From Acidobacteriota bacterium (GTDB taxonomy: Bacteria; Acidobacteriota; Terriglobia; Terriglobales; Acidobacteriaceae): a stretch of 27,138 bases of DNA. The notes beneath the pieces are model-generated. The model saw nothing but the letters and a program-made list of their open reading frames with translations. It was not told the origin of the DNA and made no database searches. Positions 7,166 to 15,325 of the stretch are shown piece after piece. How positions within the stretch are numbered: position 1 is the first letter of the stretch; each line of letters starts with the position of its first letter. The stretch spans positions 1 to 27,138 of the forward strand of contig JAGWML010000009.1 in NCBI GenBank assembly GCA_028873155.1. The letters run 5' to 3'. The position numbers were made by a program, and so were the translations under genes.

Positions 7166-9964
7166 TCAGAAGTTCATCGTAATCTTGGCCGTCATCGCGC
7201 GCGGAGTGACGTAGTGAGTGCCGCTGAAGGTGGAGAGGAAGTTGTAGAGCGCGTACTGGTTCGCCACGTTGACCGCGGTCAGATCCAGGTCGAACTTGTA
7301 GCGGTCGGCATGGAAGATGTTCTCTTTACCGAGAGAGAGGTCGAAGAGATTGCGCGGCGCGATGCGTTGCGGGTTCTTGTCGTTGTTGCCCATGCCTGGT
7401 GCGGGGATGTTGATCAAGCTCGAGCTCAGTTCGTTCGCAGGGCAAACAGATGGAAGCGGTGTCGTCGGCGTGGCGCGGACGCCGTTGCATTCCAGCCGTG
7501 CCTGAAATTCTTCATCGGCCGTCAGCGGCAGGTAGACGGGCGCTCCGGTGACGGGATTGACGGAGGGCGCAATGTTGGTGTCGACCATGGCGACGGCGGG
7601 CTGGCCGTTGAGCGTAGTCGAGCTGTTGAGGCACGGCGTGTTGGGATCGTTGGTGCCAAAGCACGGCGTGGAGCCTGCGACTGCGCCCGAATCAAAGCGC
7701 CAGTTGAAACCGCCCCAGAAGCCCTTGACGAATTTGCCGCCGGGCAGCGTGTATTGCACGTGCGTGGTTTCATTGAACTTCTCGTCGTGATCGATGCGGA
7801 AGGGCAGGCCGGTCTTGCCCACGGTTGAACCGGCGCCGGCAACCTGCGGCGGGAAGAAGCGCGCAGCGACCGATGACATGACGGCATATGCACTGAAGTT
7901 GTGCACCTGCGGCACTTCCACATTCAGCGCGTAGCCCGGAATCTTCGAGTTGTGCCAGTCAATCGGGAATGTGATGGGCGTATTTCCCAGCACCGCGAAA
8001 TCGAATGCGTTGTGCGTGTACTTCCAGATGTACTCGCCGCTCACGACGACCTTGGAGCCAACCTGCTGCTGAAATCCGGCGTGGAACTCATTGCGAAAAC
8101 CCGGCTGCAGAATGCCGGAGACACCGGGCGTGCAGTTGAGCAGCGGGGCCAGCACGGCACTCAGACAGCCCTGGCTGGAGAGAACTAGATTCTCATTGAA
8201 GGGCGTTTCCAGCGTGCGTGCATAGGAGACACGCAGCACCGTGCTCGTCGGCTTCACGTTGTAGGCAATGCCCACGCGTGGTTCGGTCTGGTTGGCCTGC
8301 GTCAGGCCGTTATAGAGATCTTCACGCAATCCGAGATTAAAGTTCCAATTCCCTGCCTTGATCTGGTCTTCGATATAGAGGGCCAGCTCCTTTACGTCGG
8401 TACGGCCGAGAAAGAAGTATGACGACCCTCCGCGGGTAATGTCATACCCGCGCAGCACGGACTGAAAATTCGGATTGGGGAGGACGCCGTTTGGCGTGCA
8501 GTCCTGCTGCGAGGAATAGCCCGGCAGCGGATTGCCATTCATATCCATACAGGGTGAGTTATACGTCGCTTCCACAATGCCGAGCGAGTCGCTCTCCCGC
8601 AGGAATGTCTGCTGATACTGCACACCAGCCTTGAAGTTCTGGATACCCCGCGTGTAGGTCAGATCGGAATGAACGCCCGTGTTCAGCAGCGTGCGAATCT
8701 GCGCGATGGAAGACGTCTGCAGGTTGGCCGGCCCGAGATCGGCCAGCGGGTTGCCGCTTGGGAAGTAGTTGTAGATGTCTTTTCGCGCGAACGCGCCCAG
8801 ATTCAGCACGGAATCGTTGCTGATAATCCATGTGTAGGTCGGTGCCACGTTGAAGGTGCCAATCTTCGAGCGCTGGTCCGCGTTGCCCACATTGCCGAAG
8901 ACCGGCTGCGCCGCCGTGCCGCCACTGAGCACGTTCTGCACATTCACGTTGTCGTAAGCGTTCGGCGTCTGGAACCAGGAGCGGCTGTAGTTCATGTCCA
9001 GATGCACGGAGTTTGTGGCGTTGATGGTCGTGTCGATGCGGTCGAAGAAATTCTCTTCGTTGCCCTTGTCGTGAAAGACGGCAAACTCCGGCGGATCGAG
9101 AAAACGGCCCGAGTTCAGTGCATCCGCTTCAAGGAAGTTGCCCCAGGTGTCCTTGCCGTACGACAGATCGAATCCACCGGCTGCGGAACCGAAGGATCCA
9201 TAGGAGCTATTGATACTGCCGGTCGGCTTCGTCACGCCCTGCCCCGAGCGCGTGGTCGCCACGATCACGAGGCTCGTCTTATCGCCAAACTCGGCTGGCG
9301 GCGCGCCGGAGATGACTTGAATGGACTGAATCGAATTGGAAGGTAGCTGGTTGGAAAAAACCTTGCTCTGCTGGTCTGAAATGGACTGTCCATCGACCGA
9401 GAAAGAATTGGAAGCGTGGTCGCCCAGGCCATGAAAGAGGCCGTTCGAGTCTGCCGAGACGCCCGGCGTGGTGAGGGTTACGAGCGAGCTGAGTGAAGAG
9501 GACTGGCTTTCCAGCGGTACCTTCATGAACTGGTCGCGCTCCACATCGGTGTGGAAGGTAGGGTCGTCTTCAATCAGATCGCCGGTAGCCTGCACGGTCA
9601 CGGTGGACGCTGTCGCCTCCACTTGCAGCACAAGATTGAGCGAGAGGCCGATCGACGAGTTGACGGTGACATGTTGCGTCAAAGCGGAGAATCCCGTCGC
9701 GGATACGGTCAGGCGATAGTTGTTGAAAGGCACGCTGCCGATGCCAAACTGGCCTGTGGCGTCGGTTGTCACGCTGCGCTTCAGTCCGCTGATCGCGCTG
9801 GAAATCTCGACCGTTGCACCGGGGATTACGGCGCCCGTGGGGTCGGTGACAGTGCCATGCACCGGACCGGCATTGCCATTCTGCGCTGCCTGCGCGCCGA
9901 GCGCGAGGCTCAGCGCGAGAATGGCGACGAGAATGCGATGAATCGTGCCGTGCTGTAACGGCAT
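7166..9964 (-). CDS. TonB-dependent receptor with N-terminal carboxypeptidase-regulatory-like domain
   Basis: A 932-residue outer-membrane receptor. The start ATG 9964 is chosen for its GGAGG 7 nt upstream and the signal peptide that follows (about 1-26, ending GAQA). Residues about 34-115 form a carboxypeptidase-regulatory-like domain (HGTVTDPTGAVIPGATVEI), followed by a plug domain (about 125-235, including SFSVDGQSISDQQ and SIQVISGAPPAEFGDKTS) and a long beta-barrel that ends in aromatic Phe, as outer-membrane barrels do (TAKITMNF). This Oar/SusC-like layout is very common in Acidobacteria. Such proteins import large or scarce substrates using TonB energy; no sequence feature here names the substrate. 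It follows the His/Cys-rich small membrane protein (10121-10438) by 156 nt on the same strand, so a link to metal handling is possible but unproven. Confidence 0.93.
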   Translation of the reverse strand: MPLQHGTIHRILVAILALSLALGAQAAQNGNAGPVHGTVTDPTGAVIPGATVEISSAISGLKRSVTTDATGQFGIGSVPFNNYRLTVSATGFSALTQHVTVNSSIGLSLNLVLQVEATASTVTVQATGDLIEDDPTFHTDVERDQFMKVPLESQSSSLSSLVTLTTPGVSADSNGLFHGLGDHASNSFSVDGQSISDQQSKVFSNQLPSNSIQSIQVISGAPPAEFGDKTSLVIVATTRSGQGVTKPTGSINSSYGSFGSAAGGFDLSYGKDTWGNFLEADALNSGRFLDPPEFAVFHDKGNEENFFDRIDTTINATNSVHLDMNYSRSWFQTPNAYDNVNVQNVLSGGTAAQPVFGNVGNADQRSKIGTFNVAPTYTWIISNDSVLNLGAFARKDIYNYFPSGNPLADLGPANLQTSSIAQIRTLLNTGVHSDLTYTRGIQNFKAGVQYQQTFLRESDSLGIVEATYNSPCMDMNGNPLPGYSSQQDCTPNGVLPNPNFQSVLRGYDITRGGSSYFFLGRTDVKELALYIEDQIKAGNWNFNLGLREDLYNGLTQANQTEPRVGIAYNVKPTSTVLRVSYARTLETPFNENLVLSSQGCLSAVLAPLLNCTPGVSGILQPGFRNEFHAGFQQQVGSKVVVSGEYIWKYTHNAFDFAVLGNTPITFPIDWHNSKIPGYALNVEVPQVHNFSAYAVMSSVAARFFPPQVAGAGSTVGKTGLPFRIDHDEKFNETTHVQYTLPGGKFVKGFWGGFNWRFDSGAVAGSTPCFGTNDPNTPCLNSSTTLNGQPAVAMVDTNIAPSVNPVTGAPVYLPLTADEEFQARLECNGVRATPTTPLPSVCPANELSSSLINIPAPGMGNNDKNPQRIAPRNLFDLSLGKENIFHADRYKFDLDLTAVNVANQYALYNFLSTFSGTHYVTPRAMTAKITMNF

Positions 9965-10007
9965 GTACTTGCCTCCGATGGGTTTGTGTCCAATGTCTGA
10001 AGCGTTC

Positions 10008-10026
10008 GCCGGCTGGGTCGGCCGGC
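10008..10026 (-). repeat. GCCGGC-7-GCCGGC stem in the TonB receptor leader
   Basis: Two copies of the self-complementary hexamer GCCGGC flank a 7-nt loop, 44 nt before the receptor start codon. It could fold in the mRNA leader or be chance in GC-rich DNA. No U-run follows and no riboswitch is recognised. Confidence 0.2.
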
Positions 10027-10120
10027 AGATTTCCTGTGCTTCAGTCGCGATCTTCGATAAAAAGGTTGGCTCATCCAGCGCGAGCGCGCATGGAGCAGCC
10101 AAAGACAGAAGCGAAGATGC

Positions 10121-10438
10121 CTAGCGGAGGAAAGGCGGAGGACGGGTGAAGAGCTGGATGCGCCAGAGGAGCGGAATTGCGCGCTGCTCAAAGACCGGGG
10201 TACGCTCCGCAATCTGCATCAGGAGGAGCACTGCCACAGCCGTGGCCATGGGCACTGCCGAATGCAAAACAATGCAGAGCGGGCAATGGTCCTGGTCGGT
10301 CGCCGTCGAATGGATGTGCGCAACCTGCGCAAAGCTGACGAGAACAACCAGCGCGAGGCAAATAACCGCGCATGCCGCAAAGGCCCATCGCCTTGATGCA
10401 GCATCACTTCCCCTTCGCACTGGATTCACGGCGAACAA
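10121..10438 (-). CDS. Small His/Cys-rich membrane protein, DUF2946-like
   Basis: A 105-residue protein. The start is a TTG at 10438, supported by GAGAGGG 5 nt upstream; no ATG gives a sensible N-terminus. Two hydrophobic segments (about 18-38 and 61-77) flank a short loop holding a potential metal site: His41, His43, then His51, Cys52, Cys55 (HCPLC) and His59. The pattern of one HxH and a CPxC between membrane segments recalls the DUF2946 family, which is often linked to copper; this likeness is by eye. The C-terminus is basic and Pro-rich (TRPPPFLR). The TonB-dependent receptor gene lies 156 nt downstream on the same strand, and a secreted protein gene diverges upstream. A role in sensing or handling a metal for the receptor is an inference. 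Confidence 0.7.
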   Translation of the reverse strand: MFAVNPVRRGSDAASRRWAFAACAVICLALVVLVSFAQVAHIHSTATDQDHCPLCIVLHSAVPMATAVAVLLLMQIAERTPVFEQRAIPLLWRIQLFTRPPPFLR

Positions 10439-10566
10439 ATCAGCCCTCTCGTTCAGAATACACAGGTTTTAGATGAAAAATGATAGCGAAGGTTACGCCG
10501 GTGTCGTAATTTTCCGCTCGATTTCCTGGTCGAATCTCTTGCGCTGAACGTCTAAACTGTCTGGGA

Positions 10567-11619
10567 ATGTGCAAGTTCGGTCCAATCCGGCCTGCGAGCA
10601 GCATCGTCCTCGTTGCAGCAGCTCTTTTCCTGGCTGGACAACTCTGCGCGCAGACTTCGACCGAACACAAAAGCCAGGCTCCGCTCACGATGCCGCAGCC
10701 GGTTCCGGGCACAGGCACAAATCATCGGCTTATTTTGAAGGATGGAAGCTACCAGCTGGTTCGGACCTACAAGATTGTGGGTGACCGCGTACGTTACATC
10801 TCGCTCGACCGCGGCGGCGACTGGGAAGAGCTGCCGGTGAGCTTGGTGGACTGGACGGCAACGCGCAAGTGGGAACAGGACCACGGCAACCTGAGCGATG
10901 ACGCCTCTCCCGCGATGAAAGAAGCTTCCGCGCTGGACAAAGAAGAGGCCGAAGCACGGGCCGATGAGCGCTTTCGCATGCCGACGGTTGCACCCGGCCT
11001 GGAGCTGCCGGACGCCGACGGCATCTATGTCCTCGATGTCTTCCAGGGTATCTCCGAACTGGTGGAGATGAAACCTCTGGCCCTTCCGCTGGACTGGAAG
11101 CGCCGCCATGGGGACAATGCCTTGAACCCGCTGGCGGGAGCGCGCACGCACATCGAGCTCGACGGTCAACATGCGAATATTCACCTGCACGTCAACGATC
11201 CGGTCCTATTTGCTGCACTGGACTCGGAAGACAAAGGCGACGTCGTCACCACCCACGCCTTCACGGTACACACGGACAGTTCACAGGTGCAGAACGGGAA
11301 GTTTGGAGCGCACTCGGCATCCTCCAACTTCGTCATTCTGGAGCTGGACGAACGGCAGGCGGTGCGCTACATCGGGCCGCTGAATCTGGACGCCCACGGG
11401 CTTGCGCAACCGGCGGACTGGGTGATTCCCGTCCACGTCGAAGCGATGCCCGGCAACCACTGGCTGAAGATTACGCCGGAAAAATCGCTGAAGATTGGCG
11501 AGTATGCGCTGGTTGAGATTCAGCAGCCCGGCCAGATCAGCCAGTCCATCTGGGACTTTCGCGTCTATCCGGTGCTCGGCGACAATCCCGGCGCGCTGAC
11601 CGCAATCAAGCAGCAATAG
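10567..11619 (+). CDS. Secreted protein of unknown function
   Basis: A 350-residue protein that I do not recognise. It has a clear signal peptide (hydrophobic 12-24, likely cleavage after LCA near 28), so it should be exported. The mature part begins with an SH3-like-looking stretch (RLILKDGSYQLVRTYKIVGDRVRYISLDRGGDWEELPVSLVDW, about 54-96; the pattern is typical of short beta proteins), then an acidic/helical linker rich in Glu and Ala (about 117-137), then a beta-rich domain to the end. No catalytic motif or lipobox is seen. The ATG at 10567 has no usable Shine-Dalgarno; a TAAACT hexamer lies 8 nt upstream, compatible with a leaderless mRNA. The gene diverges from the small membrane protein-receptor pair and converges with the NtrX-like gene, leaving only 11 nt. 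Confidence 0.85.
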   Translation: MCKFGPIRPASSIVLVAAALFLAGQLCAQTSTEHKSQAPLTMPQPVPGTGTNHRLILKDGSYQLVRTYKIVGDRVRYISLDRGGDWEELPVSLVDWTATRKWEQDHGNLSDDASPAMKEASALDKEEAEARADERFRMPTVAPGLELPDADGIYVLDVFQGISELVEMKPLALPLDWKRRHGDNALNPLAGARTHIELDGQHANIHLHVNDPVLFAALDSEDKGDVVTTHAFTVHTDSSQVQNGKFGAHSASSNFVILELDERQAVRYIGPLNLDAHGLAQPADWVIPVHVEAMPGNHWLKITPEKSLKIGEYALVEIQQPGQISQSIWDFRVYPVLGDNPGALTAIKQQ

Positions 11620-11630
11620 CGGTTTTGCGC

Positions 11631-12986
11631 TTACTCCCGCACGCTGATGCCAAGCGCTTTCATCTTGCGGTAGAGGTGGCTGCGCTCCAGGCCCAGCAGC
11701 TCTGCCGCGCGGCTCACGTTGTTGCGCGCCTCTTCAATCTTCTTGAGGATGTAATCGCGCTCGTAGGCATCGCGCGCCTGCTGCAACGTGGAAAAATCCT
11801 CCGTGGAGCGCGTCGCCGCCTTGTGCATCAACGGCGGCAGGTGCTTGCGTTCGATGCGCAGTGTGCGCGGATTGAGGATAAGCACCCGCTCAATGACATT
11901 TTTGAGCTCACGCACATTGCCCGGCCAGTGGTAGTGCGCCAGCGTCTCCAGCGCATCTTCGCCGATCTCCATGCGCGGACGCCCGTACTGACGCCCAAAC
12001 TCCGCGAGGAATTCACGGACGAGCAGAGGGATGTCCTCTTTGCGCTCCCGCAGCGGAGGCACGAAGAACGGCACCACGTTCAACCTGTAGAAAAGATCCT
12101 CGCGAAAGTTGCCTTTGGTGATCTCCTCTTCCAGGTCTTTGTTGGTTGAGGCGATGAGGCGCACATCGACGCGCAAGGGCTGCGTTCCCCCGACAGGCGT
12201 AAAGAGCTGCTCGTCCAGAGCGCTCAGCACCTTGGCCTGCGTCTTCAGGCTCATATCGCCAACCTCATCCAGAAAGAGGGAGCCGCCGTCGGCACGCTCC
12301 AGCGTGCCGCGCTGCTCCGGCGGTCCGCCGGGGCGCGCCCCATGCCGGTAGCCGAAGAGCTCAGACTCAATGTGTGCTTCAGGAATCGCCGCGCAGTTGA
12401 GCGCAACAAAGACCTGCTCGCGCCGCAGGCTCTCTGCGTGAATGGCGCGCGCGATCAACTCCTTGCCCGTGCCCGACTCGCCGTAGATGAGAACCCGGCC
12501 ATTCGTCGGCGCCATCAGGCGAATCTGCTGGCGCAGCGCCTTCACGGGAATGCTTTCACCCGTCAGCACGGAGCCCACGCTAAACTGGCGCTTGAACTCG
12601 ATATTCTCCGCGCGCAGACGGCGGGCATCTACGGCATTCTTCAGCACAATAAGCGTGCGATCGAGCGACAACGGCTTCTCGAGAAAGTCATACGCGCCGA
12701 GCTTGGTCGCCTTCACGGCAGATTCAATGGTGCCGTGGCCGGAGATAATCACCACCTCCGGTCGCGTCTCCGGTGCAAGGGCGTGGATGTCCGCGAGCAC
12801 ATCCAGCCCGTCGCGGTCGGGCAGCCAGATATCGAGCAGCACCACATCGTAGGGCACATCCTCGATGAGCACCAGTGCTTCAGCGGCCGTCGCCGCCGTG
12901 GTCACCGCATAGCCTTCCTCGCTGAGAATCTCCTGAAGCGACGTGCGGATCTCCGCCTCATCATCCACCACAAGCACATGATTCAT
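11631..12986 (-). CDS. NtrX-like response regulator, AAA+ and Fis-type HTH, degenerate GAFTGA loop
   Basis: A 451-residue regulator of NtrC/NtrX layout. Receiver domain about 1-120 with acidic pocket Asp8/Asp9, phosphoacceptor Asp52 (VLLDIWLPD) and Lys104 (EKP). AAA+ domain about 140-375 with Walker A GESGTGKE (169-176), Walker B GGSLFLDEVGD (234-244) and the arginine-finger region FREDLFYRLNV. Fis-type helix-turn-helix at the C-terminus (about 405-448, NVSRAAELLGLERSHLYRKMKAL). The loop that should read GAFTGA, which touches sigma54, is GARPGG (216-221), so activation through sigma54 is doubtful although ATP binding looks intact. Its start overlaps the stop of the upstream kinase gene by 4 nt (ATGA), showing translational coupling and a cognate pair. 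Nitrogen control is the role of the namesake, not shown here; the target genes are unknown. Confidence 0.92.
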   Translation of the reverse strand: MNHVLVVDDEAEIRTSLQEILSEEGYAVTTAATAAEALVLIEDVPYDVVLLDIWLPDRDGLDVLADIHALAPETRPEVVIISGHGTIESAVKATKLGAYDFLEKPLSLDRTLIVLKNAVDARRLRAENIEFKRQFSVGSVLTGESIPVKALRQQIRLMAPTNGRVLIYGESGTGKELIARAIHAESLRREQVFVALNCAAIPEAHIESELFGYRHGARPGGPPEQRGTLERADGGSLFLDEVGDMSLKTQAKVLSALDEQLFTPVGGTQPLRVDVRLIASTNKDLEEEITKGNFREDLFYRLNVVPFFVPPLRERKEDIPLLVREFLAEFGRQYGRPRMEIGEDALETLAHYHWPGNVRELKNVIERVLILNPRTLRIERKHLPPLMHKAATRSTEDFSTLQQARDAYERDYILKKIEEARNNVSRAAELLGLERSHLYRKMKALGISVRE

Positions 12987-15280
12987 GGGCGGCCCTCCGT
13001 TGCCGGCACGGCCGTTGCCTGATCCTGCACGGGCTGGGCGGGCTTCTCCATCAGAGGAATCCTCACGAGGAAGCGCGCACCTTTGGGCGCATTGCTCTCT
13101 GCGCGGATCGACCCTCCGTGTTCCTGCACAATCTTTGCGGCAATTGAGAGACCCAGTCCGGTGCCACGTTGCTTGGTGGAATAGAAGGGCAGAAAGAGCC
13201 GCTCGCGAATTTCATCTGTCAGTCCGTGGCCTGTATCGGAGACGGAAACCTCAACAGCCGTGCCATCCTCGCAGAGGGAGCTGCTGACGGAGAGCACGCG
13301 CAGCAGGCTGCTCTGCATCGCCTCGGCTGCATTGTCGATCAGGTTTGCGAGCGCACTGCGCATCGCTTCGGGATCGGCGAGCACCATGGGCAAGCCCGGC
13401 TCCAGATTGCGGCGCACGGTAATGCCCTCCAGCCTGCCGCTAAAGAGCGCCAGGGCCTGTTCGGCGACCTCGTTCATATCGCACGCCCGCGGCTGCGGCG
13501 CAGGAAACTGCGCCAGAGCAGAGAACTGGTCCACCAGCGTGCGCATGGTTCCCACGCAACCGAGAATGACTTCACTGCACTTGCGGATAATCGACGGCGA
13601 ATCCGGCTGGTTGCGATCGAGGTGGCGGCGGATCCGTTCCGCTGACAGCGCGATGGGTGTAAGCGGATTTTTGATCTCATGGGCAACCCGCTGCGCCACT
13701 TCCTTCCACGCGGTCTGCCGCTGCGCACGCAACAGCTCCGAAGTATCCTCCACCACGAGAACCGTTCCCACTTTGCCGTGTGCCAGCTCGAGTCGGGCGC
13801 TGGTGACGGAAAGATGCAAGGTGCGGCCGCGAACATGCAGTTCCATCTCTGTTGATGCGGCGCCCATGCGCTGCCCGCGACGGATCACGCCCGCCAGATC
13901 TTCAGCACTCTCGGCGGGAAGCAGGCTGTCCACCTTCTGCCCGCGAAGATCTTCGTTTTCGTACTGGCCCCAAAACGAGGCAAATGCGCGATTGGCCTGG
14001 AGCACGGTTCCCGCTGCATCCAGCGTCACCACGCCGCTGGGAATGGTCTCAAGAATTGTCTCCAATTCGCGGCGTCGCTCTTCAATCGCCAGGTTTGCGG
14101 TGGACAGTTGAGCAGAGGAACTCTCCGCGAGCTTGCGGCTGGCGTCCAGGTCCGCGGCCATGTGATTGAAAGAGCGAACCAACTCCGCCATCTCGCCGGT
14201 GGTGATCAGCGACACGCGATGCTCATATTTCCCTGCCGCGATCTCATCCATGGCATCTGCAAGTGCCTCAACGGGGCGCGTAATCTGCTTGGAAAGAAAC
14301 AGAGCGAGCCACACGCTTGAGAAAAACACCACCACCGTGATGAGCAGCAGCATGAGGAAGAAGACGCTGCGAATGCTGTTGCGTGCGCGGAACAGGTTCC
14401 AGTAGACGGCAGCGCCTGCGCGGATACGCGTGGTGGTCTGGCTGAGCCCCTGTGGCATGGGCAGCGCAGCCACGACGGTCTTGCCCGATGCGGTGACAGC
14501 CAGACCCAGCGCGTATTCCAGGCTCCCAATCCGGATAACAGGTTCATCGTTGCGCCGCGCCGCTGTCAGCAAGCTTGCGGACAGCGAACCGTGCAGAGGA
14601 ATCGCAGCGACCGCATCCCCCTCGCCGGTCTTCTCCGGCAGCCACGGAACCAGGCTGATTGAATTCGACTCCGCCGGCGCAAGAAAGCTCGCGAGCACCT
14701 GGCGGTCGCGGTTGTAGACAACCACGAACCCTCCGTCGAGGGTGATGCGATGGGCGCTCAGCGTATTCTGCAGCGCATCGAGAGGGCCATCCGGCGCGCC
14801 GGATGTGGCGATGCTTTCCGCCTCACCGCGGGCGTTGCCGGTCACATACTGCGCCAATTCGAGCACGACGCGCGTTGAATCCTCGCGCAGTTCCGAGGTG
14901 TTGGGAGAAAACCAGCGGTCGATGGAGCGATTCATCAGCTCGAAGCTGAATAAGAACATAAAGACCGCAGGGGTCAGAGCGATCAGCATCGCGCCCAACA
15001 CCATGCGCGTGCGGAGCCTCGCACCTAGCGCACTGCTGCTCTGGTCCGCATAGACCTTGAGAATGTTGCGCAGCAGAAGAATCAGCAATGCCACCAGCAG
15101 AAGGAAGACAAAAACCGTCAGTCCCGTAAAGGCGAAGGTTTCGCCTGCTGTCTCAGGATTGAGGAATCTGACGTTGGGGAAATTGAAGGCCTGCAACGCG
15201 CCGAGCAGGGCAAAGGTGAGCAGGGCGCCAAGGCCCAGGAGGACCATGAGACGCCGCCGTGGATCGCCCCCAGGAGACAT
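12983..15280 (-). CDS. NtrY-like membrane sensor histidine kinase
   Basis: A 765-residue kinase. Three hydrophobic segments near the N-terminus (about 11-31, 51-70, 93-114) are followed by a predicted periplasmic region (about 115-300), a fourth membrane segment (304-329), HAMP (about 330-382), PAS (about 402-515), HisKA with the phospho-accepting His534 in VAHEIKNPLTP, and HATPase_c with the N box (ANLIDNAAEAM), G1 (DTGHGL), F (FLPFYSTK) and G2 (GTGLGLS) motifs. This order matches NtrY-type kinases. The gene overlaps the regulator gene by 4 nt, so the two form one operon. It begins 45 nt after the stop of alanine dehydrogenase. No Shine-Dalgarno precedes the ATG; instead a perfect TATAAT lies 6 nt upstream, which would place the transcript start at the ATG itself. 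Confidence 0.95.
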   Translation of the reverse strand: MSPGGDPRRRLMVLLGLGALLTFALLGALQAFNFPNVRFLNPETAGETFAFTGLTVFVFLLLVALLILLLRNILKVYADQSSSALGARLRTRMVLGAMLIALTPAVFMFLFSFELMNRSIDRWFSPNTSELREDSTRVVLELAQYVTGNARGEAESIATSGAPDGPLDALQNTLSAHRITLDGGFVVVYNRDRQVLASFLAPAESNSISLVPWLPEKTGEGDAVAAIPLHGSLSASLLTAARRNDEPVIRIGSLEYALGLAVTASGKTVVAALPMPQGLSQTTTRIRAGAAVYWNLFRARNSIRSVFFLMLLLITVVVFFSSVWLALFLSKQITRPVEALADAMDEIAAGKYEHRVSLITTGEMAELVRSFNHMAADLDASRKLAESSSAQLSTANLAIEERRRELETILETIPSGVVTLDAAGTVLQANRAFASFWGQYENEDLRGQKVDSLLPAESAEDLAGVIRRGQRMGAASTEMELHVRGRTLHLSVTSARLELAHGKVGTVLVVEDTSELLRAQRQTAWKEVAQRVAHEIKNPLTPIALSAERIRRHLDRNQPDSPSIIRKCSEVILGCVGTMRTLVDQFSALAQFPAPQPRACDMNEVAEQALALFSGRLEGITVRRNLEPGLPMVLADPEAMRSALANLIDNAAEAMQSSLLRVLSVSSSLCEDGTAVEVSVSDTGHGLTDEIRERLFLPFYSTKQRGTGLGLSIAAKIVQEHGGSIRAESNAPKGARFLVRIPLMEKPAQPVQDQATAVPATEGRP

Positions 15281-15286
15281 GCCGCG

Positions 15287-15292
15287 ATTATA
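15287..15292 (-). promoter_or_regulatory. Consensus -10 hexamer 6 nt before the kinase start codon
   Basis: The minus strand reads TATAAT at 15292-15287, leaving six bases before the ATG at 15280. With a standard -12 to -7 placement the first transcribed base is the A of the start codon. No Shine-Dalgarno is present in the 6-nt gap or upstream of it. The -35 region (around 15310-15316) is poor. Confidence 0.45.
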
Positions 15293-15325
15293 GGCGGAGA
15301 AGGAATTGCGTTACCAGTGCTGCTT

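Noticed and set aside
10470..10490. ATGAAAAATGATA stretch as a Fur box upstream of the receptor unit
   Set aside because: Only a partial likeness to the GATAATGATAATCATTATC consensus and no proper dyad; not enough to call.
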